Source: Stomoxys calcitrans (taxonomy: Eukaryota > Arthropoda > Insecta > Diptera > Muscidae). From it: a DNA stretch of 64,000 bases. Below are positions 23,478 to 33,612 of this stretch, piece after piece. The position numbers and the translations under genes are program-made. The notes below the pieces were generated by a model. The model was not told where the DNA came from, did not search any database, and saw only the letters and a list, made by a program, of their open reading frames with translations. Location: NCBI RefSeq assembly GCF_963082655.1, contig NC_081552.1, forward strand, positions 60,996,930-61,060,929. The letters are read 5' to 3'. How positions within the stretch are numbered: the first letter of the stretch is position 1; every line of letters begins with the position of its first letter.

Positions 23478-24130
23478 GGTTAGGTTAGGCTTGTCATCAG
23501 ACTCATACGTTTTCGTCCATTGTGATACCATAGGAACAGGAGAAGGAATATGCCTTCTAGTTGTACCATCCAGATCGCTTAAAAAGGCCGACAACATGCG
23601 AATGTTCACGTCCGCTAAATCAGACAAGTTCCAAAAGAAACGAGCACCTAAAGTGGAACTCCTTCCAACTGTCAGTGCGGGACACACTCAGCAGACGTTC
23701 TATAGTACATACTTCCTCGACGTCCTCACAGCTTCTGCAGAAGTCGTTCATTGAAACATTCAGTCTATAAGCATGTGTTCCGATCAGTGCCAGCGGCAGC
23801 AGAGTAGTAAATTTCTATAAGTCTAGATTAAGGCACATAATTTTGGAGTGTTCACTACCAACCCTTTGTGACCATCTTTCATCTGTTGCCCTTTGGGTCT
23901 GGTCCTAAAAACCTAGTTTATATATCGCTAGAGGCATACCCACAGACTTCAGTTCCCATGGAATGTGTAAGGGAGTTCCTAGTGTCGCAACCTCGTCTAT
24001 TCTACATTTCCCTGGGATAACTCTGTGGCACGGAAACTAGAACAGATGAATTTTAAACTGTTCAGCCATCTCGTTTAGAGGTTCGCGACAGTCAAGGGTG
24101 GTTTTTGAATTCAGAAACAGATTCTCCAGT
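23478..24130 (-). pseudogene. LINE-I2: RNase H end, zinc knuckle and C-terminal tail
   Basis: Minus-strand translation: CREPLNEMAEQFKIHLF then PCHRVIPGKCRIDEVAT near 24090-24000 (end of RNase H), DQTQRATDERWSQ and SKIMCLNLDL near 23880-23830, LIGTHAYRLNVSMNDFCRSCEDVEEV at about 23790-23720 (Cys-rich region), and CPALTVGRSSTLGARFFWNLSDLADVNIRMLSAFLSDLDG from 23687. Several stops. A TAACC-type tail is at 23478-23489, right where the element ends. It differs from LINE-I1 but shares the layout. Confidence 0.8.
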
Positions 24131-24190
24131 ACACACCACAGTGATCAATATACCCAGTAAAACTTTTTTTTTTTAAACACAAGTTTCTAA
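24131..24190. other. Short spacer with a T-run
   Basis: Unassigned, contains a run of eleven to twelve T. Confidence 0.3.
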
Positions 24191-24357
24191 CTATCCCTAC
24201 AGCTGGCGACATTTGCAAGGTACTAGGTTAGGTTAGGTTATGTTGACAAGAGGGTGCAGATATTAACATGCGCCATGCTACTATAGACATACACCTAAGC
24301 TAGTAATAGTCTTGTTGTGCGCTCGTGAGGTACTATGTCATGTAAAAACTTCTCCCC
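24191..24357 (+). mobile_element. SINE fragment interrupted by a LINE tail
   Basis: GCTGGCGACATTTGCAAGGTACTA at 24202-24225 and GTGAGGTACTATGTCATGTAA from 24325 are consecutive parts of the SINE body, separated by the 102-bp LINE-I1 tail described next. The SINE body continues into the duplicated segment at 24358. Confidence 0.75.
24226..24327 (-). mobile_element. LINE-I1, 102-bp 5'-truncated 3' end with target duplication
   Basis: Matches the 3' UTR of LINE-I1 copy 1 (19475-19590): GAGGGTG-AGATATTAA, CTATAGACATACACCTAAGC and CTTGTTGTGCGCTC. The GGTTA repeat end is the poly-(TAACC) tail read from the other strand. It is flanked by AGGTACTA at 24218-24225 and 24328-24335, an 8-bp target-site duplication, and is embedded in a SINE. 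Confidence 0.85.
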
Positions 24358-24677
24358 AAAGAGGTGTAGCATTGTGACACGCCGTTCGGACTCGGCTATA
24401 AAAAGGAGGCCGCTTTTCACTGAGCTTAAAGATAATTCAGACAGCACTCATTAATATTTAAGAAGTTTGCCCCTGTTCTATTATGGAATGTTCATGGGCA
24501 AATTTGCGTTTGCAAAAGAAATCTGCATGCCTTCTGTTACTACCAGGGATAATTTAAATCCAACTGGCACTATCAAGTATAGTGGAACATCAGTTTTCAT
24601 CAAATAGTCGCTGCATAGCAATGCATAGCTCACACTATCTGGGATATCGGGATTATATCAAGGACAACATTGTGTCC
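24358..24677 (+). repeat. Tandem duplication, first copy (320 bp)
   Basis: Begins AAAGAGGTGTAGCATTGTG in the SINE body and ends ACAACATTGTGTCC. It contains the SINE 3' half (to about 24515) and a flank with CTTCTGTTACTACCAGGGA and ATCTGGGATATCGGG. The second copy starts at 24678 without a gap. Confidence 0.85.
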
Positions 24678-24771
24678 AAAGAGGTGTAGCACTGTGACAC
24701 GCCGTTCGGACTCGGCTATAAAAAGGAGGGCGCTTTTCACTGAGCTTAAAGATAATTCAGACTGCACTCAT

Positions 24772-25712
24772 TGCCCAAAAAGTAATTGTCGGTAATATAG
24801 TAGTAATATAGTCGGCGTTGACAATTTTTTTCAACGGCTTGTGACTCTGTAATTGCATTCTTTCTTCTGTCTGTTATCAGCTGTTACTTTTAGCTTGCTT
24901 TAGAAAAAAGTTCGCGAAATTTTTTTACATTTGTTTGTTTGGCGTCAATTTTAATATGGAGCCCACATGTATTGAAAGAAATTCATTTAACAAACCGAAT
25001 CCGCTTGTGATATGCACCTTAAACGAAATGAATTCGATCCGTTTTTAAAACGAATCATAACTGGAAATGAAAAATGGATTGTTTACAACAACGTTAGTCG
25101 AAAACGATCATGGTCCAAGCATGGTGAACCAGCTCAAACCACTTCAAAGGCTGATATCCACCAAAAGAAGGTTATGCTGTCTGTTTGGTGGGATTGGAAG
25201 GGTGTGGTATATTTTGAAATGCTTCCAACGAACCAAACGATCAATTCGGGTGTTTACTGTCAACAATTGGACAAATTGAATACAGCCATCAAGGAGAAGC
25301 GACCAGAATTGGTCAATCGTAAAGGTGTCATATTCCACCAGGACAACGCTAGACCGCACACATCTTTGGTCACTCGCCAAAAACTGAGTGAGCTTAGCTG
25401 GGAACTTTTGATGCATCCACCATATAGCCCTGACCTTGCACCATCAGACTACCATTTATTTCGATCTTTGCAGAACTCCTTAAATGGTAAAACTTTCGGC
25501 AATGATGAGGCTATAAAATCGCACTTGGTTCAGTTTTTCGCAGATAAAGGCCAGAAGTTCTATGAGCGTGGAATACTAAATTTGCCAGGAAGACGGCAAA
25601 AGGTTATCGAACAAAATGGCAATTACATATTTGATTAAAGTTCATTCTAAGTTTTATTAAAAAAGCATTTACTTTCTTTTAAAAAATCCGCAATTACTTT
25701 TTGGGCAACCCA
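24772..25712 (+). mobile_element. mariner element, internally deleted
   Basis: Inverted ends TTGCCCAAAAAGTAATTG (24772) and CAATTACTTTTTGGGCAACCCA (25691-25712). The right end is followed by A and TA, the mariner target. The left end lacks its outermost bases: the host CACTCATTG runs straight into CCCAAAAAG. Length is about 940 bp against roughly 1.3 kb usual for the family. It carries the transposase remnant below and cannot have moved by itself. Confidence 0.88.
25012..25638 (+). pseudogene. mariner transposase, catalytic half
   Basis: 208 codons read the C-terminal two thirds of a mariner transposase, an enzyme that cuts and joins transposon ends using a DD34D triad. D101 (in HQDNARPH) and D136 (in YSPDLAPSDYH) are present with exactly 34 residues between. 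The first acid, expected in TGDEKW, is Asn19 here (TGNEKW). The N-terminal helix-turn-helix half is deleted: an ATG at 24957 opens a short different frame and the family reading CDMHLKRN begins only at about 25005. The listed Met is therefore internal. Non-functional; the subfamily is not resolved. Confidence 0.9.
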
Positions 25713-25875
25713 ATATTTAAAAAGTTTGCCTCTGTTCTATTTTGGAATGTTCATGGGCAAATTTGCATTTGCAAAAGAAATCTGCATGCCTTCTGTTACT
25801 ACCAGGGACTGCATGACAATGCATAGTTCATACTATCTGGGATATCGGGAATATATCAAGGACAACATTGTGTCC

Positions 25876-26624
25876 GTAGCCGTTGCTTTACCAAAGAGAA
25901 GTTCCCCACTTACATGGCCGTCGATTTACTCAAAAATGACTCTACCTCTCCTCCTTCATGGCATTACAAACAAATGCAAAAAGTAATACCTCCCTAATGG
26001 TGTAGGGTACATAAATCTTACAAGAAATAATTTGTATGAGAAGTGCATATCCCCCCAGTAAAGGCATAATGTTAAGGGAATTTTCTTTATTAATTTCATT
26101 AATAAGCCTCGGTGCTGTTTTTATTTTTTGTATTCCCCTACTAAATGCCCTTGTGCCGCCTTGAGTGAAATTGAAGTCATAAGAATCGCTTTTTCTGCTC
26201 TGTTTTTTCTGTTGTTGCTCCACATTGCCGCAAAACATGCAATTCTCAGGATGTTAGTAAGGATTGTAACTTATACTTGTATCACGTTTTTAATTAAAAT
26301 TACAGCAACTGAAGTGAAGTCTCTGAGCATTCGTTGGCCTTTTCGTATGAGGAATGCGAAAACAAACAAAAGATGGTATTTTATGTTTATTTAATTATGT
26401 TCGCATAAGAAGGGTTCATTGTGTTTTTGTTTTTATTTCGAAAATTAATTTAAAGAAACAAATTCGTCCCTGGAAACTGAACAAGAGTGAATACAATGAT
26501 GGCATTTAAAATAATGATGGGACTTCGACGTATAAGATGTTAACAACCGCTTACTACTTTTGCAGGGGTAATGAGGATTGTGAAGTTTGAATTATAATAC
26601 ATTTAAATATTAAAATCTAAATGT
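25876..26624. other. Largest repeat-poor interval
   Basis: About 750 bp without local repeats. Open frames of 88 and 98 codons lie antisense to each other and have no recognisable domain; the plus-strand one is rich in hydrophobic residues by chance of T-rich codons. A pyrimidine run followed by CAG at about 26555-26566 could be a splice acceptor, but no matching exon frame is convincing. Confidence 0.45.
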
Positions 26625-27871
26625 AACAAGGAAAAAGGAGTTAAGTTCGGTCGGGCCGAACTTATGATACCTCCCACCTCGGATATATATGTAAAGCACC
26701 TTTCGTCAAAATCCAGTGAAAAATGCACGCCTTATGGCCCATAGCAGCTATATCGAAGTATGTTCCGATTTGGACTAAATACTAATAGGTACAAGTCATT
26801 TGTATCAATTATGTATAACAAAATATTGGTCTTTTTAGTAGCTATATCTAAAAATTAACTGATCTAAACCATATACGACACGGATGTCGAAAAGCCAAAC
26901 AAATTCGCTGTGTCAAATCTCAGTGAAATCGGACTATAAATGCACCTTTTATGGGCCTAAAATTATAAATTGGGAGATCGGTGTATATGGCAGCTATATG
27001 CAAATCTTTATCGATCTAGGCCAAATTGCAGAAATATGTCAAGGGGCTTAACTTAACTTACTATCCCAAATTTCGGCGACATCGGACAATAAATGCGCCT
27101 TTTATGGGCCCAAAACCTTAAATCGAGAGATCGGTCTATATGATAGCTATATTCAACTCTGGACCGATCTGGGCCAAATTGAAGACGAATGTTGAATTGC
27201 CTAAGACAACTCACTGTCCCAATTTTTGGCGAAATCGGCGAATAAATGTGCCTTTTATGGGCCCAAAACCTTAAATCGAGAGATCGGTCTATATGGCAGC
27301 TATATCCAAATCTAGACCGATTTGTGTCTTATTGAGGACGAATGTCGAAGAGCCTAACACAACTCACTGTTGCAAATTTCAGCAAAATCGAACAATAAAT
27401 GTTTTATGGACCTAAGACCCTAAATCGGAGGATCGGTCTATATGGCAGCTATATCCAAATCTGTACCGATCTAGGCCAAATTGAAGAAGAATGGCGAATG
27501 GGTTAACGTAAATCACTGTCCCAAGTTTTAGCAAAATCGAATAATAAATGTGGCTTTTATGGGTCTAAGACCCTAAATCGTCTGATCGGTCTATAAGGGG
27601 GCTATATCAAGATATAGTCCGATATAGCCCATCTCCGAACTTAACCTGTTTATGGATAAAAAAAGGATCTGTGCAAAGTTTCAGCTCAATATCCATATTT
27701 TTAATTTAGACTGTAGCATGATTTGAAAAGACAGACGGACGGATATAGCTAGATCATCTTAAATTTTTACGCTGATCAATAATATATGTACATTAGAGGG
27801 TTCGAGATGGATATTTCGATGTGTTGCAAACGGAATGACAAAATTAATATACCCTCCATCGGTAGTGGGTA
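26625..27871 (-). mobile_element. HINE-A, complete
   Basis: From AACAAG at 26625 through a palindrome with one change (TTCGGTCGGGCCGAA), the CCCACCTCGG block and five to six units to the stem-loop region (27600-27630), a much shortened GGAC tract (about 27734) and the 5' block ending GTGGGTA. About 1.25 kb. Confidence 0.83.
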
Positions 27872-27884
27872 AAAATAAACAAGT

Positions 27885-28629
27885 AACAAGTAAAAACGTG
27901 CTAAGTTCGGCCGGGACAAAACTTGGTTACCCAGCATCATGGATTTCGTTTAATTTAGCTTCGTTAACTTAGTTCGTATTTGCATTATTTTACTACAATC
28001 AAATAGGGAAATGGCTGCTATGGTTTGTGGTCATATGGGGGATACGATATTTAAGCGGCTTTTATCAGTATATAGACCGATTCGGCTCATACTTGGCATG
28101 GACGCTGAAAGCTATAGCAGAAGCCTTTGTACCAAATTTCAGCCAAATCAGGTTAAAATTGAGGCCTCTAGGAGCTCAAGAATTCAAATCGGGGGATCGA
28201 TGCATATGGGGCTATATTAGCTTGTAGATCGATTCAGATCATACTTGGTTCTGGTTTGGTTCTGGTTTAACTTCCAACATCCGTTGGAAGTTAAACCAGA
28301 ACACGTTGTGCCAAATGGGTTGCAAACTGAGGCTTCTACAGGCTCAATAAGTCAAATTCGGAAATCGGATTATATGGGGTATACCGGTTAATTAACCGAT
28401 TTGGATTATACTCGGCAATAATGTTGGAATTCCTTGTGTCAAGTTTCAGCCAAATAGAATGAAAACTGAGTTCTCCAGGGGCTCCAAAGTCGAATCCGAC
28501 AATGGGTGTGTATGGGGGTATATCAGTTTATAGACCGATTTGGAACTCATTCGGCACTGATGTATTGAAATTTTTTCAAAACGAATTTTTTTATATGTAC
28601 AAAAATTTTTACAAACTAACTTCATTTTT
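27885..28629 (-). mobile_element. HINE-X, third HINE family
   Basis: Shares the AACAAGTAAAAACGTGCTAAGTTCGGCCGGG terminus but has its own sub-terminal sequence (TTACCCAGCATCATGGATT). Its units contain GGTATATCAGTTTATAGACCGATT and CAAATTTCAGCCAAAT at a step near 150 bp. AACAAGT is doubled at 27878-27891. A 20-bp perfect inverted repeat lies at 28259-28302. The 5' end is not recognised; HINE-A starts next to it. Confidence 0.62.
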
Positions 28630-28708
28630 GTACCCACCACCGAACGATGGGTGCATATTCATTTTGTCATTCCGTTTGCAATACATCAAAATATCCATTT
28701 CCGACCCT
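28630..28708 (+). mobile_element. HINE-A 5' end, split by HEL-C
   Basis: TACCCACCACCGAACGATGG through ATATCCATTTCCGACCCT. The next expected bases, ATAAAGTATATATATTC, are found in changed form at 30701, after the HEL-C element. Confidence 0.8.
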
Positions 28709-30700
28709 CCCCTTTACCCTAATTTTCAGAAACGCCAGATCTCGGAGATGGGTGATGGGATTTAAGCGAAATTTTGTGCGCTCTCATATAGTACCCTAAA
28801 AATAAAAATTTGGTATCCAAATTTCGAATGGGGTACCTAAGGGGGCTACCCCACCCTAAAACCTACCAAACATATATTTAGGCCAATCAAGACACTATGG
28901 GACTCAACTGAAAGGTATTTAGGATAAGAAAACGTATCTGATATCAAATTGTCGGACCAAGTGCTAGGGGACCACCCCAATCCCCAAAAGGGGACCACCC
29001 CAATCCCCAAAAGGGGACCACCACAAGCCCCCCTAAATCGGACATATTTACCGACCATGGCAATATGGGAATCAAATGAAAGGTATTTGCGAGTAGAATA
29101 CGAATCTGATATCAAAATATAGGACCACGTTTCTGGGGGTCCACCCATTCCCCAAAACACCCCCCAAACTGGACTTATTTACTGACCATGGGAATATGGG
29201 GCTTGAATAAAAGGTATTTGAATGTAGAATACGAATCTGATATCCAAATATGGGACCAAGTGTTTGGGGGGCCGCCTCTCACCAAAAACATCCCCCAAGG
29301 GTACAAATTTACGACCATAGCAATATGGGGCTGAATGAAAGGTCTTAAGGAGTAAAGCACGACTTTGATATCAATATTTTGGAAAAGTGTCTATGGGGCC
29401 ACGCCACCCCCACAACACCACCCAAATAGTAAGTATTTTCTGACTATTGCAATAAGGGGGTTTTTAAAGTGGAAGACGAATCCGATATATATTTTCAAGG
29501 CCAACTCACTGAGTGGCCGCCCATCCCACAAAACACCCCTCAAGCCGGTCATGTTTGCTGACTATGGAAATATGGGTCTCAAACTAAAGGTGTTTGGGAG
29601 TAGACCACGTATCTGATGTCAACATTAGGGGCCAACTGTCTAGCGGACGTCCCACCACCATAACAACACCCAAAAAGGACGTATTTGCTCACCTAGACAA
29701 TTTGGGTCTTAAAGAGAGTGGAGCTAAATATTCATTGTTTTTAGGGCCAATACCCTAAACCGGACATATTTGCTGACTTTTACAATAAGGAATTTAAATG
29801 AGATTGTGAAACGAATTTGATATCCAATTTTGAGGGCAAGAGCAATATGGGGTACAAATAAATGATATATAGATATATCAGAATAGAGCACGTTGCTGAT
29901 ATATTTTCCGGGCTTAGTGTTTGGTTGACCACCCCAATCACCAATACACCCATTAATCGGGAATATTTACCGACCATGTCAATGTGGAGCTTAAGTGGAA
30001 GGTATTGGGGGGTAGAGCAAGAATTGATACCCATTTTCGGAACCAATTTTCTGGGGGTCTACCCCTTTCCCACGATACCCCACAAACAGCAATTTTTTAG
30101 TGACCATCGTAATATGGGGCTCAATTAAAGGTATTTGGGAGTAGAATACGAATTTTATATCCAAATGTAGGACCATGTATTTAATGCATCACCCCTTTCC
30201 CAAAACACCCCCAAAGGGAAAAAAATTTTCGACCATCGCAATATGTGGCTCAAATGAAAGGTATTTGAGATTAGAAAACTAATTTGATAACCTATTTTGG
30301 GGCCATGTTTTTGGGGGACGCCTAATACAGTAAAGTCCTCTTAAGCAAATGGCAATATGGGGTTTAAATAAATGGTATTTGTGAAAAGAGCACGATGCTG
30401 ATATTTTTTCAGGGCCAAGTACCACCACCTCTCCCCCGAAAACACCACTAAATCAGACATCATGATAATATCGGACTGAAATGAAGTATTTTAAGAATGG
30501 AGAACACCTTACATCCAAACTTAAATTCGTAGACCAATAAAGATCATTAGGGATTCAGATAAAGGCACTTGTATTGTTAAACTCTTAGTCAAGTTACCAT
30601 GATATTTCACTTAAAGATCTTCGAAAATAAATATTCCAAGGAAACTTTTGTTACATATAAAGTAAAAGAAAGCGCAGCGGAGCGGGCCCGGGTCAGCTAG
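28709..30700 (+). mobile_element. HEL-C element nested in HINE-A, 5'-truncated
   Basis: About 2 kb. It starts inside the HEL-C head (CCCTTTACCCTAATTTTCAGAAACG) and then runs through more than ten units of about 120-130 bp, each with CAATATGGG-CTCAAATGAAAGG, GAGTAGAATACGAATCTGATATC and a GGGGG-CC-CCCC stretch. It ends AAAGCGCAGCGGAGCGGGCCCGGGTCAGCTAG, with T as the next base, as for canonical Helitrons. No Rep/helicase coding. Confidence 0.78.
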
Positions 30701-31035
30701 TTAAGTATATATTCTTGATCGTCCAAAAGTCTAAGACGATCAAGCCATGTCCGTCCGTCTGTCCGCTGGATTCACGCCACAGTCTTCAAAAGTAGAAATA
30801 TTGTGCTGAAACTTTGCACAGATTCTTTTTCTTTGTCCATAGGCGGTATAAGTTGGAAGATGAGCTATATCGGACTTTATGCTGATTTAGTCTTCATATA
30901 GACCAATTTACCGATCAATACGGCCCAGATTTGTCCAGATTTAGATATAGCCGCCTTATACACCGATCTTAGGATTTAAGGTCTTGGGCCCATAAAAGGC
31001 TATTTCGCCGAAATTCGGGACTGTGAGTTATGTTA
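30701..31035 (+). mobile_element. HINE-A, remainder after HEL-C
   Basis: TATATATTCTTGATCGTCC core, GTCC tract at 30748, the decayed stem-loop GAGCTATATCGG and one or two units. It breaks off at GTTAGGCTCCTG, where the LINE begins. Confidence 0.76.
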
Positions 31036-32030
31036 GGCTCCTGTATACAGTCGACTTCGGTTATTTGAAAACAGCAATATACAAGAAATTTTTTCAATTA
31101 TGCGAAGTCCGGATAGTACTCCGATCTCCCTTCTCTGATGAGTACGATCAAGGCATCAGGCTCCCACCCTTTGTTGACATCTGCAATAGGTTGAACGTCT
31201 ACCTCAGCGAACATGCCTCATAATTCGTTGAGAGAAATCTGAAGATATCTGCCACCAAATCTTCAGCCACATTGTTCACTACAAATACCGAGCTGATTGA
31301 GAAATGATTCCGACCATCAAGTGTACCAAAAAACTTAGCGTCAAATTTGACAGCTCTTACACATTCTCCCCATATGCCACAGCATTTTGCGATAAAGTAA
31401 AAGTAGAAACAAGGTACTCAAGTCACTTGCCGGCGGCACTTGGGGTGCAGACAAAGAAACTTTGTTGACCACGTACAAAGTAATTGCCCGGTCTGTGATA
31501 AGTTATGCAGCGCCAGTTTGGTCTCCAGATCTGTGACACGCAATCCCTACCAGTGCGAAGACATAACTACAATACATGCTGTCTAATCAGTACCTTTTGG
31601 GCTGTTTTCGCAGAGACCATCGAAATCATCATCTTGTGGATAGATGTCCACTGGCCAAAAGCCTTAAAGAAGATCTACATGATCTAGAGCGTGAGGTTCA
31701 GCGCTACAAGAGAGAACCTTTAGATCAAGCGGCATATCATGCGGGTCAAGACAAGATTCATGCAAACACGGTAGCAGACGCGGTAAATAGCTACCGGGTG
31801 AATGTTGTCCTTGGAGAACGACCGCCTCCCATTGCACCTGAAAAAATTGACCTCCCCCAGAAAACCAGATAGATGCCGACGTACAAGATATATGTCCCGA
31901 TTGTGACCAGGAACCACACGATACAGTCAGCTGTTTAACAGACCCAGATCTCTCTGCGCGCACCCCATCGTGCCACAGAGTTTCCGGATCCTGACACTCA
32001 CCTGAATCAAACAGACCAAAGATAGAACAC
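31036..32030 (+). pseudogene. LINE-J: Jockey-like RT C-terminal fragment
   Basis: Frame-shifted plus-strand translation gives LNVYLSEHAS and ERNLKISATKSSATLFTT (about 31190-31280), a PHMPQHFAIK / KVQ-type region near 31380, TWGADKETLLTTYK (in another frame, about 31440), VISYAAPVWSPD (about 31498-31530), and finally CPDCDQEPHDTVSCLTDPDLSARTPS near 31895-31960. This is the end of a Jockey-clade ORF2: RT thumb, then a CxxC...H...C tail, with no RNase H. Several stops and shifts; 5'-truncated. No A-rich tail remains because a HINE-B terminus follows at once. Confidence 0.78.
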
Positions 32031-32234
32031 AACAAGTAAAAGCGTACTAAGTTCGTCCGGGCCGAATCTTATATACCCTCCACCATGGATCGCATTTGTC
32101 GAGTTCTTTTCCCGGCATATCTTCTTAGGCAAAACAAGTAAAAGCGTGCTAAGTTCGGCCGGGCCGAATCTTATATACCCTCCACCATGGATCGCATTTG
32201 TCGAGTTCTTTTCCCGGCATCTCTTCTTAGGCAA
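32031..32234 (-). repeat. Two extra copies of the HINE-B 3' terminus
   Basis: Two blocks of 102 bp (32031-32132 and 32133-32234), each from AACAAGTAAAAGCG to CTTAGGCAAA. A third identical terminus follows at 32235 and is the only one leading into a full element. The first block has two changes (GCGTACT, TTCGTCC); the second is perfect. Confidence 0.92.
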
Positions 32235-33612
32235 AACAAGTAAAAGCGTGCTAAGTTCGGCCGGGCCGAATCTTATATACCCTCCACCATGGATCGCATT
32301 TGTCGAGTTCTTTTCCCGGCATCTCTTCTTAGGCAAAAAAGGATATAAGAAAAGAGTTGCTCTGCTATTAAAACGATATCAAGATATGGTCCTGTTCGGA
32401 CCACAATTAAATTATATGTTGAAGACCTGTGTAAAATTTCAGCCAATTCGTATAAGAATTGCGCCCATTGGGGCTCACGAAGTAAAATAGAGAGAACGAT
32501 TTATATGGGATCTGTATCGGGCTAAAGACCGATTCAGACCATTATAAACACGTTTGTTGATGGTCATGAGAGGATCCGTCGTACAAAATTTCAGGAATAT
32601 CGGATAATAATTGCGACCTCTAGGGGTCAAGAAGTCAAGATCCCAGATCGGTTTATATGGCAGCTATATCAGGTTATGAACCGATTTGAACCTTATTTGA
32701 CACAGTTGTTGAAAGTAAAAATAAAATACGTCATGCAAAATTTCAGCCAAATCGGATAGGAATTGCGCCCTCTAAAAGCTCAAGAAGTCAAATCCCCAGA
32801 TTTGTTTATATGACAGCTATATCAGGTTATGGACCGATTTCAACCATACTTAGCACAGTTGTTGGATATCATAACGAAATACTTCGTGCAAAAATTCATT
32901 CAATTCGGATAAGAATTGTGCCCTCTAGAGGCTCAAGAAGTCAAGACCCAAGATCGGTTTATATGGCAGCTATATCAGGTTATGGACCGATGTAAAACAT
33001 ACTTGGCACAGTTGTTGGGTATAATAACAAAACACTTCGTGCGAAATTCCATTCCATTCGGATAAGAATTGCGCACTCTAGAGGCTCAAGAAGTCAAGAC
33101 CCAAGATCGGTTTATATGACAGCTATATAAGGTTATGGACCGATTTGAACCATACTTGGCACAGTTGTTGAATATCATAACAAAACACGTCGTGCAAAAT
33201 TTCATTTCAATCGGATAAGAATTGCGCACTCTAGAGGCTCAAAAAGTCAAGACCCAAGATCAGTTTATATGGCAGCTATATCAGGTTATGCACCGATTTG
33301 AACCATACTTGGCACAGTTTTTGGATATAATAACAGAACACGTCGTGCAAAATGTCATTCCAATCGAATAAGAATTGCGCACTCTAGAGGCTCAAGAAGT
33401 CAAGACCCAAGATCGGTTTATATGGCAGCTATATCAAAACATGGACCGATATGGCCCATTTACAATACCAACCGACCTACACTAGTAAGAAGTATTTGTG
33501 CAAAATTTCAAGCGGCTGGCTTTACTCCTTCGGAAGTTAGCGTGCTTTCGACAGACAGACGGACGGACGGACGGACAGACGGACGGACATGGCTAGATCG
33601 ACATAAAATGTC
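32235..33612 (-). mobile_element. HINE-B, 5' end truncated
   Basis: Starts with the third 3' terminus and has about six units and a GGAC tract at 33549-33590. It stops in the core at AAAATGTCAC and is joined to HINE-A2 sequence, so the (TA)n and 5' block are missing. Confidence 0.85.

Larger units (their letters stand above)
24678..25875 (+). repeat. Tandem duplication, second copy, with mariner inside
   Basis: Same start and end as the first copy. It lacks about 62 bp present in copy one around 24551-24612, and holds a mariner of about 940 bp inserted in CACTCATTGATATTTAA. Since copy one is uninterrupted, the transposon came after the duplication, or the first copy was made from an empty allele. 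Confidence 0.83.

Noticed and set aside
23491..23754. Plus-strand 87-codon frame opposite LINE-I2
   Set aside because: Antisense shadow of the LINE-I2 C-terminal region, whose minus-strand reading has the recognisable Cys-rich motif.
25726..26394. Hydrophobic open frames around 25726-26394 as small membrane proteins
   Set aside because: Part lies in the duplicated SINE flank; the rest overlap antisense frames of equal length, and no signal or domain is convincing.
28709..30700. HEL-C repeats as LTR retrotransposon remains
   Set aside because: No direct long terminal repeats, no primer-binding site or polypurine tract seen; the CTAG-T end and tandem TC start fit a Helitron.
31664..32035. 123-codon minus-strand frame
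   Set aside because: Antisense to the Jockey-like LINE-J fragment.
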